Assembly: GCA_030762175.1 (NCBI GenBank)
Contig: CM060831.1
Span: 135,592,001 to 135,656,000, forward strand
Reading direction: 5' to 3'
DNA length: 64,000 bases
From: Metallyticus violacea
Lineage: Eukaryota > Arthropoda > Insecta > Mantodea > Metallyticidae
The notes under the pieces were generated by a model. The model made no database searches. It saw only the letters and a list, made by a program, of their open reading frames with translations, and was not told the DNA's origin. The position numbers and the translations under genes are program-made. Shown here piece after piece: positions 36,464-52,353 of the stretch; position 1 is the stretch's first letter; each line of letters begins with the position of its first letter.

Positions 36464-36948
36464 AAAAATGTGTATGCAACGTTTCATACAATTATTTTGA
36501 AAATTGTAGAAACTAAGATATAAACAAAATTTATAAGCACACTTTTGAAAAAATTAGCGACAGTATTATTTTTTTCTTGTAATGTTGCACCTTTCTTTTA
36601 CCAACGTTTGGTTATAAAAAAAAAAAATCACATGTTTAAAATCAGCTACAATAGGCAGTTGAACATTTACTTTCAGTTTTTAACATGTTCTATCACACTT
36701 TTAGTGGGTTTATAGATTCCAGAGGTTCTTAAACTGTGGTTCGCAAACCACCAACGGGTCCACAAAGCATATTGTTAGCAGTTTTTATTTTTAATGTATA
36801 TACCTATATACAAGCATTGAACTATGAGATGTCAAAAGACGATAAAAATGTATCGAGGTAAAACTAATTAGAATCAAATTGAAGGCCTCTGTTGGTTCCG
36901 GATGGAGCTTTCAGATAGGTAACTCGAAAACTTGGACTAGACAGAATG

Positions 36949-36952
<4 letters not shown>

Positions 36953-37004
<52 letters not shown>
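36953..37004. repeat. (AT)n microsatellite
   Basis: About 26 AT dinucleotides in the large intron. Confidence 0.9.
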
Positions 37005-37007
<3 letters not shown>

Positions 37008-37009
37008 CA

Positions 37010-39703
37010 GATTTTCCTTTGCAACAGCACGCAACTTTCGGCAGCGAACTGCGTAGGCTGGGGCTCGTCTGCTTATGATTTTCCTGGACTATAAGAGATG
37101 ATCTTTAAAATATTAATTCAAGGTGTAACAACTTACTGTGTGAAAAATCATCCTCTGTGTTCGTTTATAAAAAGACAAGTATAAAAACAGTTTAAAAACG
37201 TATAGTCACTGCCAGAATTTTTATGAGTTTACTTTTTGAATATATTATTATTATCATTATCATTATTATATACGTAAGGATATATTGCAATAAAACAAAT
37301 ATTGAAAAAAAATGTGCATTTATTTGTTTGTGTCTTCAATTTGTTGTAAAACAGAAATGATAAAATTATATAGAATGCTAAAATAAGGTTTTAAGCTTTG
37401 AGTTAAATATCAGTGTTTTGCGATAGCAAGAAATATTTAAAGGGAGACCGCGATAACGGAACGTTTTGAGATCTGCCGTTCTAATCTGTGCCTACAACTA
37501 GTACGTGTTTAGATAGAACGTAATATCGACTTTCCAAAGGTACGATTTGATGGTAGATAATGCTGGTCTCTGATTACGGGGATGGGGGGGAGTAATATCT
37601 TCCTGAAAACGTTGTAACCAGCATCGTAGTGTTTTATTTTATTTTTAAGAGAATTTTTACCATTCTATATGCTTGCACGCCGAACAATGTTATTATTGAA
37701 TATTATTGAAAGTTATTATTATCAATTCAATCATCGGCGAAAACAGCGACGAACAAGACAAAAGAGTTCAGTAATGGTTAATTTCAATGATAACAATTTT
37801 TGTTGTTTCTTCTTCTTGTCCACAGAATATAAACAGACATGAAAAGCTCTTGGTTTTGTGAAAAAAAGAGTATATGTTGCAAAACAATAATTTCTGCTGT
37901 CATTTTGTCTCAAGTTTTTTTTTTTTTTGGGGGGGGGAGCATGTTACAATGGGCAGTATCTTATTTTCTTCGTAACATGACACAAATCTTGGATTCTTTC
38001 AGCATATGCTTATGCACTTATAAATCCACCGAAAAAGTGCAGGGGATGCCCGCTGAATCAGTTCTATTACAATTTCGTCATCCAAAATCTTTGCCCAGTT
38101 TTTGGTAACCCCCGTTACTTTGGATGAGAGGCGCTTTTATCATGCCATTAATCGTTTCTTCCTCGCCATCAGAAAATCAGTGGGGTGTCCTCAACTAGCA
38201 TCCGAAAGTCTGGTTATTCCCTTTTCCAGCTTTCATTGACATGCCATTTTTCAGCCTTAACGGAAAACATCTGCCTTCTTTCACGCTTTGTTTACGTCGT
38301 GTCATCGCCGGAAGACATCTGTTGGTAAGTTCCACAATGTACACTATCTCGGCTTTACATCGTTCCATTATTAGAATAGGTACACAAAATAGAGTGAGAA
38401 AATCACAAAAACCTACAATTTTTACATCTTTGATAGTCCGTTCTTAGAACTCTTCTGCTCAGTTTCATTGTCAAAATTCCCTCAAGTGTAAACGGAGGCA
38501 GAGATTGGCAATAGGCCAATATCGGAAAAATGTTTCATTACAGAATCTGACTCACCGCATCTGCAAAATTAATATCGATAACAGGAGTAACGAAATTATT
38601 AAACTACAGAGCATACTTTAATTATTAATTAACCTTAAATTAATTATTTACGCTAGGAGATGCGTTGGCGGTTTGTGCAACTAAACCAAGTCATAAAGCA
38701 CTTGGAGGGCATTATCATAACCTAAATTATCGTGGTATTATAATAATTATTAATGCAATCCAATTATTTGTGTTTAAATGTGTACCAGAGGCTGCCATAT
38801 ACCGTTATAGGCTCTTGAAACTCTGCCACAAATGAACGTTGATTCGACCGCAGATTTTTTGAGCTCTACTGTTGCAGCTAATGCTATCATAATTTTAGTT
38901 TGCTTAGTTTGCAGCTCCAACCAGTAATACATAAATAATATGTGAATTAGGTAACTGGATGATGATCCAACTGCGGAATCACATTTTGGAATGCAAGTTG
39001 ATATTACCATCACTAAAACGCAGTTACATTCCAGTTACGAGCAATTCCGTTATTGAAATATTTCACAACTGCAACTGATATAGTTACGTTTTTTCTTTGA
39101 AAACAAGAACAGAGGTAAAAGTATGGTCTTCGTGGCAGAAAATGTATTCAAGCTATACAGGGTGGTTGAAAAGTCGCGCGCTATATGACTCCGTTATTAG
39201 TGCAGGTACTGAAAGAGGAAAGAGGGGAAACTTTTTGGAAATAAGTGGTTTTAACTCAGTTGCCTTAAGCATGCCGAATAGAATGACAACCAAATTGAAC
39301 ACTTCCTTCGTTAGTGTGGAAGCGGAGCAAAATGTAAATCAATGTTTCAGTTTGCCATTGTGACTGCCTGAGTATCACGTTTTTGTTTAGTTATTTGTGT
39401 TTTAAAGCACATACTATTAACAGTACCCTTTAATCGTCTTTTCAATTTTCGATAAATGCTAGAATGAGCCTGAATGGTGCATCCTACGGCATCTTACCTA
39501 CACTAATAATGGATTTGTTCTGATCTTAGTACTCCTAAAGCTCTCTACTATACAAGTATGGACACGCTCCATTTTGGACCTAGCCGTCTCTAACTCCCAT
39601 AAGGCTGCGTGTTAAGTTTTTGTCGTTTTACTCGATTGTCATACAATTAATTCCTCAAATATGTGTTATACTGTTGAATGATACCTTCTGCGTCTGCTCA
39701 TTT

Positions 39704-39746
<43 letters not shown>

Positions 39747-41440
39747 ATTAGAAGGCCTAGGTCAGACAGAAAATGCAAACTTTTGACACTATGTCAGTTA
39801 TAGTTACGGCACTTTCGCTTAGTACCGCATCCGAACTCAGCGGCCAATGACGGGTCATTGGAAAAGGCTGTCATTAGTTAAAACAGAAATCGCAGTATTA
39901 AATATAGGTCGTATTAATTACATCCTTTTAGCCCATGAAACTTAAAATAGGAATTTCTCATTTTATTTTGCTGTTCACTATTTACATTATTTGTTGAAGT
40001 ACATTTATTATATTAGTTTTGACAAAAACTGTATAATGCCTACAGTTAAACTGTAAGTTAAGAATGAATTATAAGAATTATAGGGCTTAGAGGGATTCCT
40101 ACCAAATTCAATTTAGAACAAAAACTTTATAAGAACAAAAGTCCCACTAAACCCCACAATCTTCTTGAACAACGAAATGAAATGAAATAAGAATGCATCA
40201 AGTTTTAAAAATATTTATAACCTTACTTTAGGCTTCAAGTGCAGCTTTTTTTTCGACATTCCTATTATGTATTTTCACGTATGAAATCACCACAACATAA
40301 GCGTTTAATTTAAGGTAGCCTATTCTATATAACATCAAATACTAAGAAAAAATCTTATATAATGCTTACATAACACAGTCGAGAGCTCTTCGATGGAATC
40401 CAGTTCATTCTTCCAATTTTGTGAAACCAAATATTTCGTCTTTCGACGTCGTATTTTCCTGAAGGAATGTGATATAACGTAACGTCTTTCTTTCACACCC
40501 AGGCATATTAACTCAATTAAAATAACATTATAAAAATGTTCTCCATGCACAGGGACAACACACAGACATCAGGCCCAAAATGGCGGCTGATGCTGGCGAA
40601 CCAATCACGAAGCTCGGTTGTCAGCAAAGGTATCCATATTTGTACAATAGAGGACTTTAAGTGTTCCTGTTATTGAATTTGTGAGAGTTATATCGTTAGC
40701 TAATCTTAAGTTAAATACTTTCTTTTCGTCTATGTTTACTTGTATTCCATAATTTATTGCGATGTTCCTAAATGTTCTCTCTAATAAGGCATATGGGAAA
40801 GTTTAAGGAAAATAACACCACTTCGTCTTACATCTCTTTTAATCTTAATTCTCTCACTTTTTAATTTAATCGTATTTTTGCTCTAGTATTGGAACACAAC
40901 AATACCAGTAGCATGAGGTTTTCGTATTGATAAGAAAATATTTTTGAAGTAGAGGCGCTTGCATTCAGGTTTCGGTTTTTGATGAATGTACAGCATCTTT
41001 GGAAGGAGAGAATGCTGTTCTGGATGTCTCTAAAACACGCAGTCCGTCAAGTAGAACAGATTTGAATGATCGCTTTCAGGTTCAGGTTTAGGCTGTTTTG
41101 TACGTGTGGCTGTTCAAGTTTTATATATCGTTTGGTACAACTTTTTAATTTTGTTTGTATTACTTTGTGGTTGTGAGAATGGAGCTCATTACATGGTCAA
41201 GATTAATTTTACCAAGAGAAAACAGCCCCTGGAGATGTTTTATTGATTTTACATGTAGTGCGTAAGCCTACTGTACAATGCTAAAACCAGTTGCTTTCAC
41301 TATCAGCTCATCTTATCTTGAAGGCTTATGGCCCCGCACACTGCGACACCAACTGTTCCGCCCTATCTAGTAGGTAGGCAGAGTATGATATGCGAAATGC
41401 GGTTCTCTTTTGTCTGAAGAATAACACAAAAGTTGGTTGA
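37010..41440. other. No firmly recognised feature; one possible transposon terminus
   Basis: Intronic. At 39157 the sequence TACAGGGTGGTTGAAAAGTC resembles the terminus of mariner-superfamily elements, but no matching inverted end was found. A T run of about 36 is at 39709-39744. The interval 37830-38450 is more GC-rich and holds several short open frames with no recognisable family. Confidence 0.35.
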
Positions 41441-41460
41441 ACTCACGTAGTGGTTAGATT

Positions 41461-41752
41461 AGATTTATTTTGTTTACGGACGCTCTTTAACATTTCAAGT
41501 CATCAGCGTCCCCTTTCAATTCAGGGCATGAAACTGCCGACAAATTTTGCTCAGAGGCCTCTTCTTTCAGGCTTGAGTTTCTTTTTCGTGCCGTAAATGT
41601 ACGACACGGGACCCACGGCTTTACTTCCCTTCCGAAGGAAGCCATACTTAGGATTTTTACGCCCGAGAAATCCATCGACCTTGGCCGAGTTTGAACCCGC
41701 GATCTTGGGTTTAGAATGCAAGTATGGTTACCACTATACCATCAGGACCGAG
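41461..41752 (-). mobile_element. SINE family A, copy 10, with target-site duplication
   Basis: Complete element in reverse. The head on the minus strand is CGGTCCTGATGGTATAGTGG, the anticodon loop is ATTCTAA and the B box is GGTTCAAACTC. The tail near 41461-41475 is TAAACAAAATAAATC. The 12-bp direct repeat TCACGTAGTGGT is at 41443-41454 and 41759-41770, with a few extra bases between the repeat and the element ends. Confidence 0.93.
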
Positions 41753-42018
41753 GCATCATCACGTAGTGGTGTCAGATGGTTTGGAGAACATAATAGGTCG
41801 GAATGTTTATTGGACAGTCAATGTATTAATCGACTGCCCAGTTTATCAGAGAGAAGTAGAATAACAAGGACAAAATATTTACTTTATAACACCAAAGCAG
41901 TGCCGCGATGGAACCCCGCAAAATATTTATTCTTGTCACATCTTCTCATACCTGCTCACGCTAAGAAGTATTGTATTGCTGTGTTAAGAACATATCTTTT
42001 AGTTACGGATGTTAATGC

Positions 42019-42062
<44 letters not shown>

Positions 42063-42070
42063 TAATAATA
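42019..42070. repeat. (TAA)n microsatellite
   Basis: About 16 TAA-type units with one TGA interruption near the end. It abuts the 3' end of the hAT relic on the minus strand. Confidence 0.9.
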
Positions 42071-42827
42071 TAATTTACTTCAATACTCCAGCTTTCTTCA
42101 TTTTCAATGGAGAATACAGCTAATGAACTCTGTCTCAACTGTAACATTATACTAAGCAGATAAATCTTCATTTGTTTTAGCTTACTGAATGAGCGATCGG
42201 TCTTTGCTATAATGACAGGTAAAGTTACAGAATTATACACAGGAACACAGATGACGCAGGATTTTCAACAATTAATAATTAGGCCAGTTCCTTTGAATCT
42301 CCTCCATCATAATGGATCAGTTGCTGAAAAAGGTAGGGGATAAATCTGTAGCATAATATTCGCAAAGTGTATACCATCATTTCCTCTTCAGTTAAGGTTG
42401 AGTTTTGATGGAAAGTTTAGCAGAGGTGGCGTTTACGCTTTCAAAACGCCCTAAAGCTACTGAATTGTGATGTCCCAAGCCACCGTTAGAAACAAAAAAC
42501 TTGAACCTTTCTTCTGTATTTGTTCGTCAACTGTCAATTCATCAAAGAACTTCTTAACCTGGTGTTGCCCTGCTGTTGTGAAAACACGGTCTGTTTTCCA
42601 GGAATTTGAGATTTCCATTTCTTCCTTTAAAACAGTACTCGAAAATTGCTGCCGCAACTCCGTCATATTATTTCGAGCCTGTTTTAACAGTGATGTGGCC
42701 GTCTATAAATCAATAGACTTTTCTTGTAAATATTTTGAAGCAATATTGGTGTACTGCAATGTTTTACACTGGAAAGCACATAATTTACAAACCGAAAGGA
42801 GGTGAGATATTTTTCAATTCAAGAGCT

Positions 42828-42895
<68 letters not shown>

Positions 42896-43560
42896 AATAC
42901 TTGTTCGAGATCAGAAATATATTCTCAAGGCATATCATCACTTGCAAAATTCCAGTTTTCAACTGTCAAATCGCGAAGACTATCTCGCAGGGCAAGCTTT
43001 TTCAGTGTGCGTTTGGTTGTTCCATTATCCAAGGTACTATTTCATTCCTGCCATTGCGGTAAACTTTCACTAAAAACACACAAATTTGTTCTACAGTTGT
43101 GTAAGAGTCTAAACGTCTCTTAATTCTGAAATGTCACGAATGAAATCATTTAGAACTAAGTTTAATTTATGACTCTTTAACTTTGGTACGTGCTTTAAGA
43201 CCACTCATATTACCTGCAACATCAACGACACTCAATTAAGATCCAATTCGTTGTTTTGCAGCATTTTAATGCTTTCCTTTTCGAACGATTTTCCAGTTCG
43301 CTCACATATTTTATAGAACTCAATAAAAGATTTGCAAATATTCCCTGATTTTCCCGGTTCTATGGCAACATGTATCCAATGAATACACTAAACTGATAGT
43401 CTTTACTTACGCCCTGAGTTGTCTCTTAACAAGATGAGAAAAAATGAAACTTATTTACTAATTTTCTCAATAGATTTTAATACTAAGCGAGACAAAAGTG
43501 AAATTAGGCTCGTTTTGCATTTTGGAGCTTAAATATTTAGTTCTACTTTTCTTGTGCCAA
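42071..43560 (-). pseudogene. Degenerate TTF-type (ZMYM1-like) hAT transposase
   Basis: Minus-strand frames preserve the C-terminal hAT dimerisation region: SVTLPVIIAKTDRSFSKLKQ followed by MKIYLLSIM and LAVFSIENEES (about 42230-42085). Upstream in order lie ATSLLKQARNNMTELRQQFS and KKFFDELTVDEQIQ (about 42700-42510). Further upstream are SYTTVEQICVFLV and KLKSHKLNLVLNDFI (about 43200-43060). The order matches the TTF-type zinc-finger hAT transposases often called zinc finger MYM-type protein 1-like. Frameshifts, stops and the (TTA)n insertion at 42831-42893 make it a relic. The zinc-finger N-terminus was not identified. Confidence 0.82.
42831..42893. repeat. (TTA)n microsatellite
   Basis: About 20 TTA units within the hAT relic. 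It generates spurious poly-Leu and poly-Tyr frames. Confidence 0.9.
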
Positions 43561-43858
43561 CGTGGACATTTAGTAATGGGTCATATAGCAAGTAAGTAGA
43601 CCTTCTTCCTATTGCCAATCTGGAATCGTACCATTACACCATGCATCTGCTTCGCACAGCGAATAATCAACACACGCGACAACACACTGCGTTTAGAATT
43701 AGCTAATAGCATAACCAAAACCCATGTATTGCTTGTCCAGTTTTTGTTTTAACTTTATAATTATAAAAACTCAAATGTCCATTTGTTAGTAGGTCTTTCG
43801 GAAAAGGACCTTCAGATTAATGGGACTCCAAATTAAGAATTTTCACTTTTAAATTACC

Positions 43859-44495
43859 TGTAATACCGTCTGCCGAGATGCCACCAGGATGTTATTAAAC
43901 GAAGGCCAAGCTGTGATGTCCGTCAACTGACTAACAACTTGGCGATGTTCTTCTGTTTCATGCGGTGCTACAATTTCCTATACAATCTCGATGGCTAAAA
44001 CGAGAAGGGATGTTATATTGGGATAATGGACATCACTTCGGGGAATCGAGCTAGGTCGACTCCTCCAGGAAAGATGAGGTGTTTCCAGACAAATACTGAA
44101 TAACTCAACCAACTCTGTTAAAAGTATAAGCATTTATTAAAGGGCATCCTTATACAGTTGGGCGTGTATTCCCCAAGCAGCAAGGTTTCTCTCCTCCAAT
44201 TGTACTGCCCAAGGAGGGGTAATAATCACCTAGTCTAGACATGTTATTGTTACACACTTCCCACCACCATGAAGTCAACAGTCGAGGTCCTGACTTCATA
44301 AGCTCTAAGAGGTTCATAGTTTCGGTTTGTTAAACTTAAAACTAAACAATACTTCATCAGCACAATAATTCTGTCTATCTATAACATGCACGCGTAGACA
44401 TAATATTTTAAATGAGTGGAAAAGAGGGTTGCTTTTTGTTTATGCAAGTGTTTCTCTGAGGACCCTTTCACGTCACGTCACCTCTGGGATGCACA
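43859..44495 (-). mobile_element. LTR retrotransposon 3' fragment, copy 2 (inverted)
   Basis: This is the reverse-oriented partner of 27229-27878. The LTR spans about 43859-44254 (396 bp) and reads TGTAACAATAAC to GGTATTACA on the minus strand. The internal-region end and purine tract lie at 44255-44495. Compared with copy 1 the segment holding TATAAAAG is replaced or deleted, so this LTR has lost its TATA box. Both copies stop at the same LTR end. Confidence 0.75.
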
Positions 44496-44499
44496 GTGT

Positions 44500-45290
44500 G
44501 ACAAGGAGATTTGAACCACATATAAAAGATAACCACACATATAGAAAGATATTTTAAATAAATTTTGTGCATGCAGCGAGATACTTTTTTTTTAAATCTA
44601 TAAAAAAATTTTAAACTTGAAAATTTGTAATATTTTCACAGATTTTTTTAAATACTAATATTCGTCTTAGCACATTTTTTGTCCTATAGAATGTCACAAT
44701 GGATACTGCTGTACGTTCTGGTAAAGTTAAATTGAATTTAACCAAAAACTGTCACTCGTGGAACATTTTGAATGTGTAAAAATTAAGTTTTGAGATAAAA
44801 AAAAAAAAAAAAAGGAAACAAAGCTGTTTTATAAAAACATATTCTGGGAAACAGTGTGATTTAAAAGAACATGGGGATCTCTTTAAAAGACTGTAGAACC
44901 CGAAGGAGGGGTGGAGTGAGGCACATGCAAATGTTGACTCTGTGGATGCCCAAAGGCTCAAGAAACCATTTTCGATTTTTTTGCTCCATGTTGGCTAAAA
45001 ACTCACTCCCAGTGTTCCGCAAGTTATGTTGACATATTAGGTGACTATTAAATTATGTTAATATGTATTTTATTGACTTGAAATGTATATGTGTATATAA
45101 TTAGGTTGACATATATATATATATATATATATATAATTATGTTGTCGTGCATTTAATTAGGTTCACAGATATATTTGTAAATACATATAAGCTGTAGATG
45201 TTCTAATTTAATTATTATTTCTCAACTGCCATTGGGTGTAAGCCCAATTGGACCTCAAAGTTGGACCGAAAAACAATAGTAATATGTATT
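44500..45290. other. No recognised feature
   Basis: Intronic, AT-rich, with a short (AT)n run at 45111-45134 and a poly-A run near 44798-44814. Confidence 0.5.
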
Positions 45291-45295
45291 ATGAT

Positions 45296-45457
45296 GTTCT
45301 GTAAACAGATGTGACTCGCATACATGATGATAGCATTGCTACATGATAGGTAAATCAACAATGAACAAATGAAGCCAAGATTATCGTATGAGTTCTGTAA
45401 ACAGATGTGACTCATATTACGTTGCTACAACAAAATGGAACCAAGATTATCGTTTGA
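45296..45457 (+). repeat. Local tandem duplication at the start of a transposase relic
   Basis: GTTCTGTAAACAGATGTGAC starts at 45296 and again at 45392, each followed by AGCCAAGATTATCGTATGA or ACCAAGATTATCGTTTGA. The first unit is about 96 bp and the second about 30 bp shorter. The duplicated segment includes the DNA around the predicted transposase start codon at 45435. Confidence 0.8.
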
Positions 45458-45796
45458 ACAGCGGAATCAAGTTTGAAGTGGTATTGGAAAACCGAGAATG
45501 TTGTTTAAGTTTAAAGGCAATGGAGACGTGTGTACAGAACAGCCGCCAAAGCGAGTAACAATTGCACGCATTCGAGGCAAATTTGAGACTTATGGTACAG
45601 TATGCGATGTTCACAAGGGCATACTCTGGGCAGACCATCTACACTAACAGTACTTCGGGAAGAAATTGAAACAGCATGTGCTCAATCGCTGAGGACACTT
45701 TCGCAAACGTTGCTCAATCAGTAGTTCAACGTACTCAGAAGTGTATCGACGCCGTTGGTGGGCATTTTGAGCAACTGTTAACTGTAAAAGTATAAG
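45435..45796 (+). pseudogene. Internally deleted mariner-superfamily transposase (N- and C-termini joined)
   Basis: The frame starts MEPRLSFEQRNQ and, after a frameshift, continues WYWKTENVV, then PPKRVTIARIRGKFETYG and TVCDVHKG. This is the N-terminal helix-turn-helix of the arthropod transposase group often annotated as DUF4817-containing. GRPSTLT is followed at about 45649 by VLREEIETACA and then DTFANVAQSVVQRTQKCI and GGHFEQLL, the extreme C-terminus of the same protein type. The roughly 250-residue catalytic core is gone. Inactive, but probably once movable in trans if the DNA ends survived. Confidence 0.8.
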
Positions 45797-45799
45797 ATG

Positions 45800-49522
<3,723 letters not shown>

Positions 49523-50389
49523 TAATGTCAACATATGATAAAAGGAGTGTGAATGTTCTTAAATGGCAAAGAATTATTAAGATAGGAAGGATTGGCAGAA
49601 TTGCGGGTTTGAAAATGTTGTTTTAAGTTAGAGAACTATATTTATTATAACCAGAATGGTTTATGCTTGTAATGAGTAAAACAATTTATTACATACACCA
49701 TCATAAGCACTATTATTATCATTTTTCCCCCTTCTTCTTCCCCATTTATACTATATTTATTACGTCCATAAGCACTTTTTCATTTTTATTTGTAATAATA
49801 AAACAACTGGTTGCTGTTATATATTTATTTCATGGCTTTTTAACATAAACGATTGTGCTTTTCCTTAGAATACCAAAAATGTCATCATGTAGTGTAATAA
49901 TTGAAAATTTTTGTATCTTTGGAACTGTAAATTGTTTTTATACATTTTTAATATCTGTATTTTCACTTTAAGTACTTTGCTTTTACTTTTTTTACTTATT
50001 TTTATTTGTGTTTTTAGTATTAGTACAATAAAATTTAAATAATAAAGTTAATTGTGACCAGAGGTGACTGAAAATATCCAAGTATATTATAAAGGTTACA
50101 AATGAAAACTTATTTTTCTGCAGTACGATTAAAAATAGGTAACTTTAACTAATTTCGGTGTGCAGAATACAAAAATGCATTCCGTTTTTTCGTAGCACAT
50201 CTCGTTTTGGCAATATGATAATTTTCAATGAAAATATAATTGTAAAATTTGCAAAAATATTACACATTATATACAACTTTTAAAGAAAATATAAAAGAAT
50301 AATAACATGAAAGCGTACCTGAATTTGAGAATGTATGTGTTATCTTGTGTGCCCCGTTTTCTTTTCCCATGGAACTGCAGTTACATGAT

Positions 50390-51960
50390 CTTAAGTGTTC
50401 TCTGGTAGGTTCTTGCGTGCAAGACACCAGCAGTAATCGGACATCATATATATGTCCGAAAGTCCCTGATAACGTTGTTCTACATCTTTCAAGTCCTAGT
50501 GAAACCTTGCTCTTCACTGACAGCTCCTAAATTCGACGAGATGTGGTCAAGATGACACTTAAGGAAATGAAGTTTCAAACTCATATTACAGCCAAGCAGT
50601 CTGAAAATTTCCAGCATATTTCTGACAATTTCTTCGTGTTCAGGGTCTTTCACATTGCTCAGAAATTTCTTAACAACTTCTCTGAATCCATTTCACGCAT
50701 CTTTTTTCAATTTCATTCATAGAGCTGGTAAAATGAACATATTTAATCAATTTCCTTATCTGTGGTCCATCGAATACTCCCTCTATGATTTTACCCTCTG
50801 ACAATGATGGAAACTTTGTACATAAGTAAGCAAGGACAACTTTTGTCAAGTGCTTTCACGAATTGTTTCATCATGCCAAGTTTTATATGTAATGAAGGGA
50901 GTAGAATTTTTTGACGATCAATAAGAGGCATATTAGTAACATTTTTTGATTCAGGTTCCAGTTGCTGCCTCTGAGGCCATTGGTCAGTTTCCCAATGTTT
51001 GTCCCTCGCCCTGCTATCCCATTCGCAAAGAAAACAAGGCAATTTTGTGTATCCTTTCTGTTATCCTAGTAACAAACCAATGACCTTCAAGTCACCATAT
51101 ATTTGCACTCATGGTCGCGGTACTTACTTTTCTCAAGAACACACTTCATAGTTTCATAAGCCTCTCTTATGCTCGTAGAATGTGCAAGCGGTATTGAAGC
51201 TGTTCCCATTATGAAGTAACACTGCCTTAAGACTGCGTTTGGAATAGTCAATAAAAAGACGCCAATTACTTGGCTCATATGCTTCTCTGCCCAACTGTTG
51301 AATAAAATTACATACATTCACACAAAACACAAGTTGATCTTCTTGGAACTGTATTTCGCGATTCCTATACCACGAAAATTTAACTCCAGGTGATAACAAA
51401 TTTTTCTCCCGCAGTCTTGAGCGCAGTAATTCACTTGTTTTGTTTTGTGAGGCCTGAATCCCTCTGATTAAACTGTTGTGGTGAATTGTCAAATTCTTCC
51501 GGATCAGAAACCAACCCATTGTCTGAAGTCACGGAGCTGCTTTCAGATTCACTAAAATTGAGGTCTGCTGGTGGTGTAGGTATGGGTAGTTGGGGTTCAT
51601 GAGGAACAGCCGTGTAGTTGAGTTCAGTTTTGTTTTGTGTGTGTGTGCGCGCGCGCGCGTTTTTTGTTTGTTTGTTTGTTTTTTTTTTTTTTTTTTTTGT
51701 TTTTTCCGGCAACTTTGCACACGCAAAAGTAACAATCGTCATGGTGATTTTGCTGCTCTCTCCATATCATTGTTTTGGTAAACAGCACTGCCTTCCGTTT
51801 TCCTTCATACCAATGACGTAATCTCTCAACACAACTGTTACAAGCAATATGAGGCGCGAACGATTTACCGTGACACTTTCTCTCTGTAACATGAGTAATG
51901 TATTTTCTTTGTTTGTGAGTGCATTTTACGTACCTTCCCGTCAAACACGTAACTGAGGAC
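50390..51960 (-). pseudogene. Relic of a multi-copy arthropod mobile-element ORF, function unknown
   Basis: In order on the minus strand: ERKCHGKSFAPHIACNSCVE and HHDDCYFCVCKVAGK (51900-51700); the acidic SESESSSVTSDNGLVSDPEE (about 51570-51500); KTSELLRSRLREKNLLSPGV and NWRLFIDYSKRSLKAVLLHN (51460-51200); PCFLCEWDSRARDKHWETDQ and SLHIKLGMMKQFVKALDKS (51040-50830); GVFDGPQIRKLIKYVHFT (about 50785-50730); and DLKDVEQRYQGL (about 50490-50450). I recognise this as a widespread, usually unnamed ORF of arthropod repeats, with paired Cys/His motifs suggesting zinc binding. Frameshifts and an A-rich insertion near 51679-51700 break it. I cannot name the element class. Confidence 0.75.
51639..51700. 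repeat. GTGTGCGCGC / TTTG / poly-T low-complexity tract
   Basis: Compound simple repeat: GTGTGTGTGCGCGCGCGCG, then TTTGTTTGTTTG, then about 20 T. It lies inside the coding relic on the minus strand and expanded after the ORF decayed. Confidence 0.85.
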
Positions 51961-52060
51961 TATGTAGACACTGTCTCCTGCGTAATCCTGATGTTGAAGT
52001 CATATTCAAACTTTTATTTTAACACTACACATATAAAAGACGAACGTTTTTATTAGCATG

Positions 52061-52353
52061 TCGGTCCTGGTGGTGTAGTGGTAACCATATTTGCCTTCTA
52101 AACCCAAGATCGTGGTTTCAAACCCGACCAGGATCGATGGATATTTTCGGGCGTAAAAATCCTAAGTATGGCTTCCTTCGGAAGAGAAGTAAAACCGTGG
52201 GTCTCGTGTCGTACATTTACGGCACGAAAAAGAACCTCAAGCCTGAAAGAAGAGGACTCTGAGCAAAATTTGTCGCTCGTTTCACGCTCTGAATTGAATG
52301 GGACGCTGATGACCTGAGATGTTAAAGAGCGTCCGTAAATAAATCAAATCAAC
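52061..52353 (+). mobile_element. SINE family A, copy 11
   Basis: Nearly full-length copy: head TCGGTCCTGGTGGTGTAGTG, anticodon loop region CTTCTAAACCC, B box decayed to GGTTTCAAACCC, body, and tail GTAAATAAATCAAATCAAC. No clear flanking duplication. Sense orientation in the 3.9-kb intron. Confidence 0.92.
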
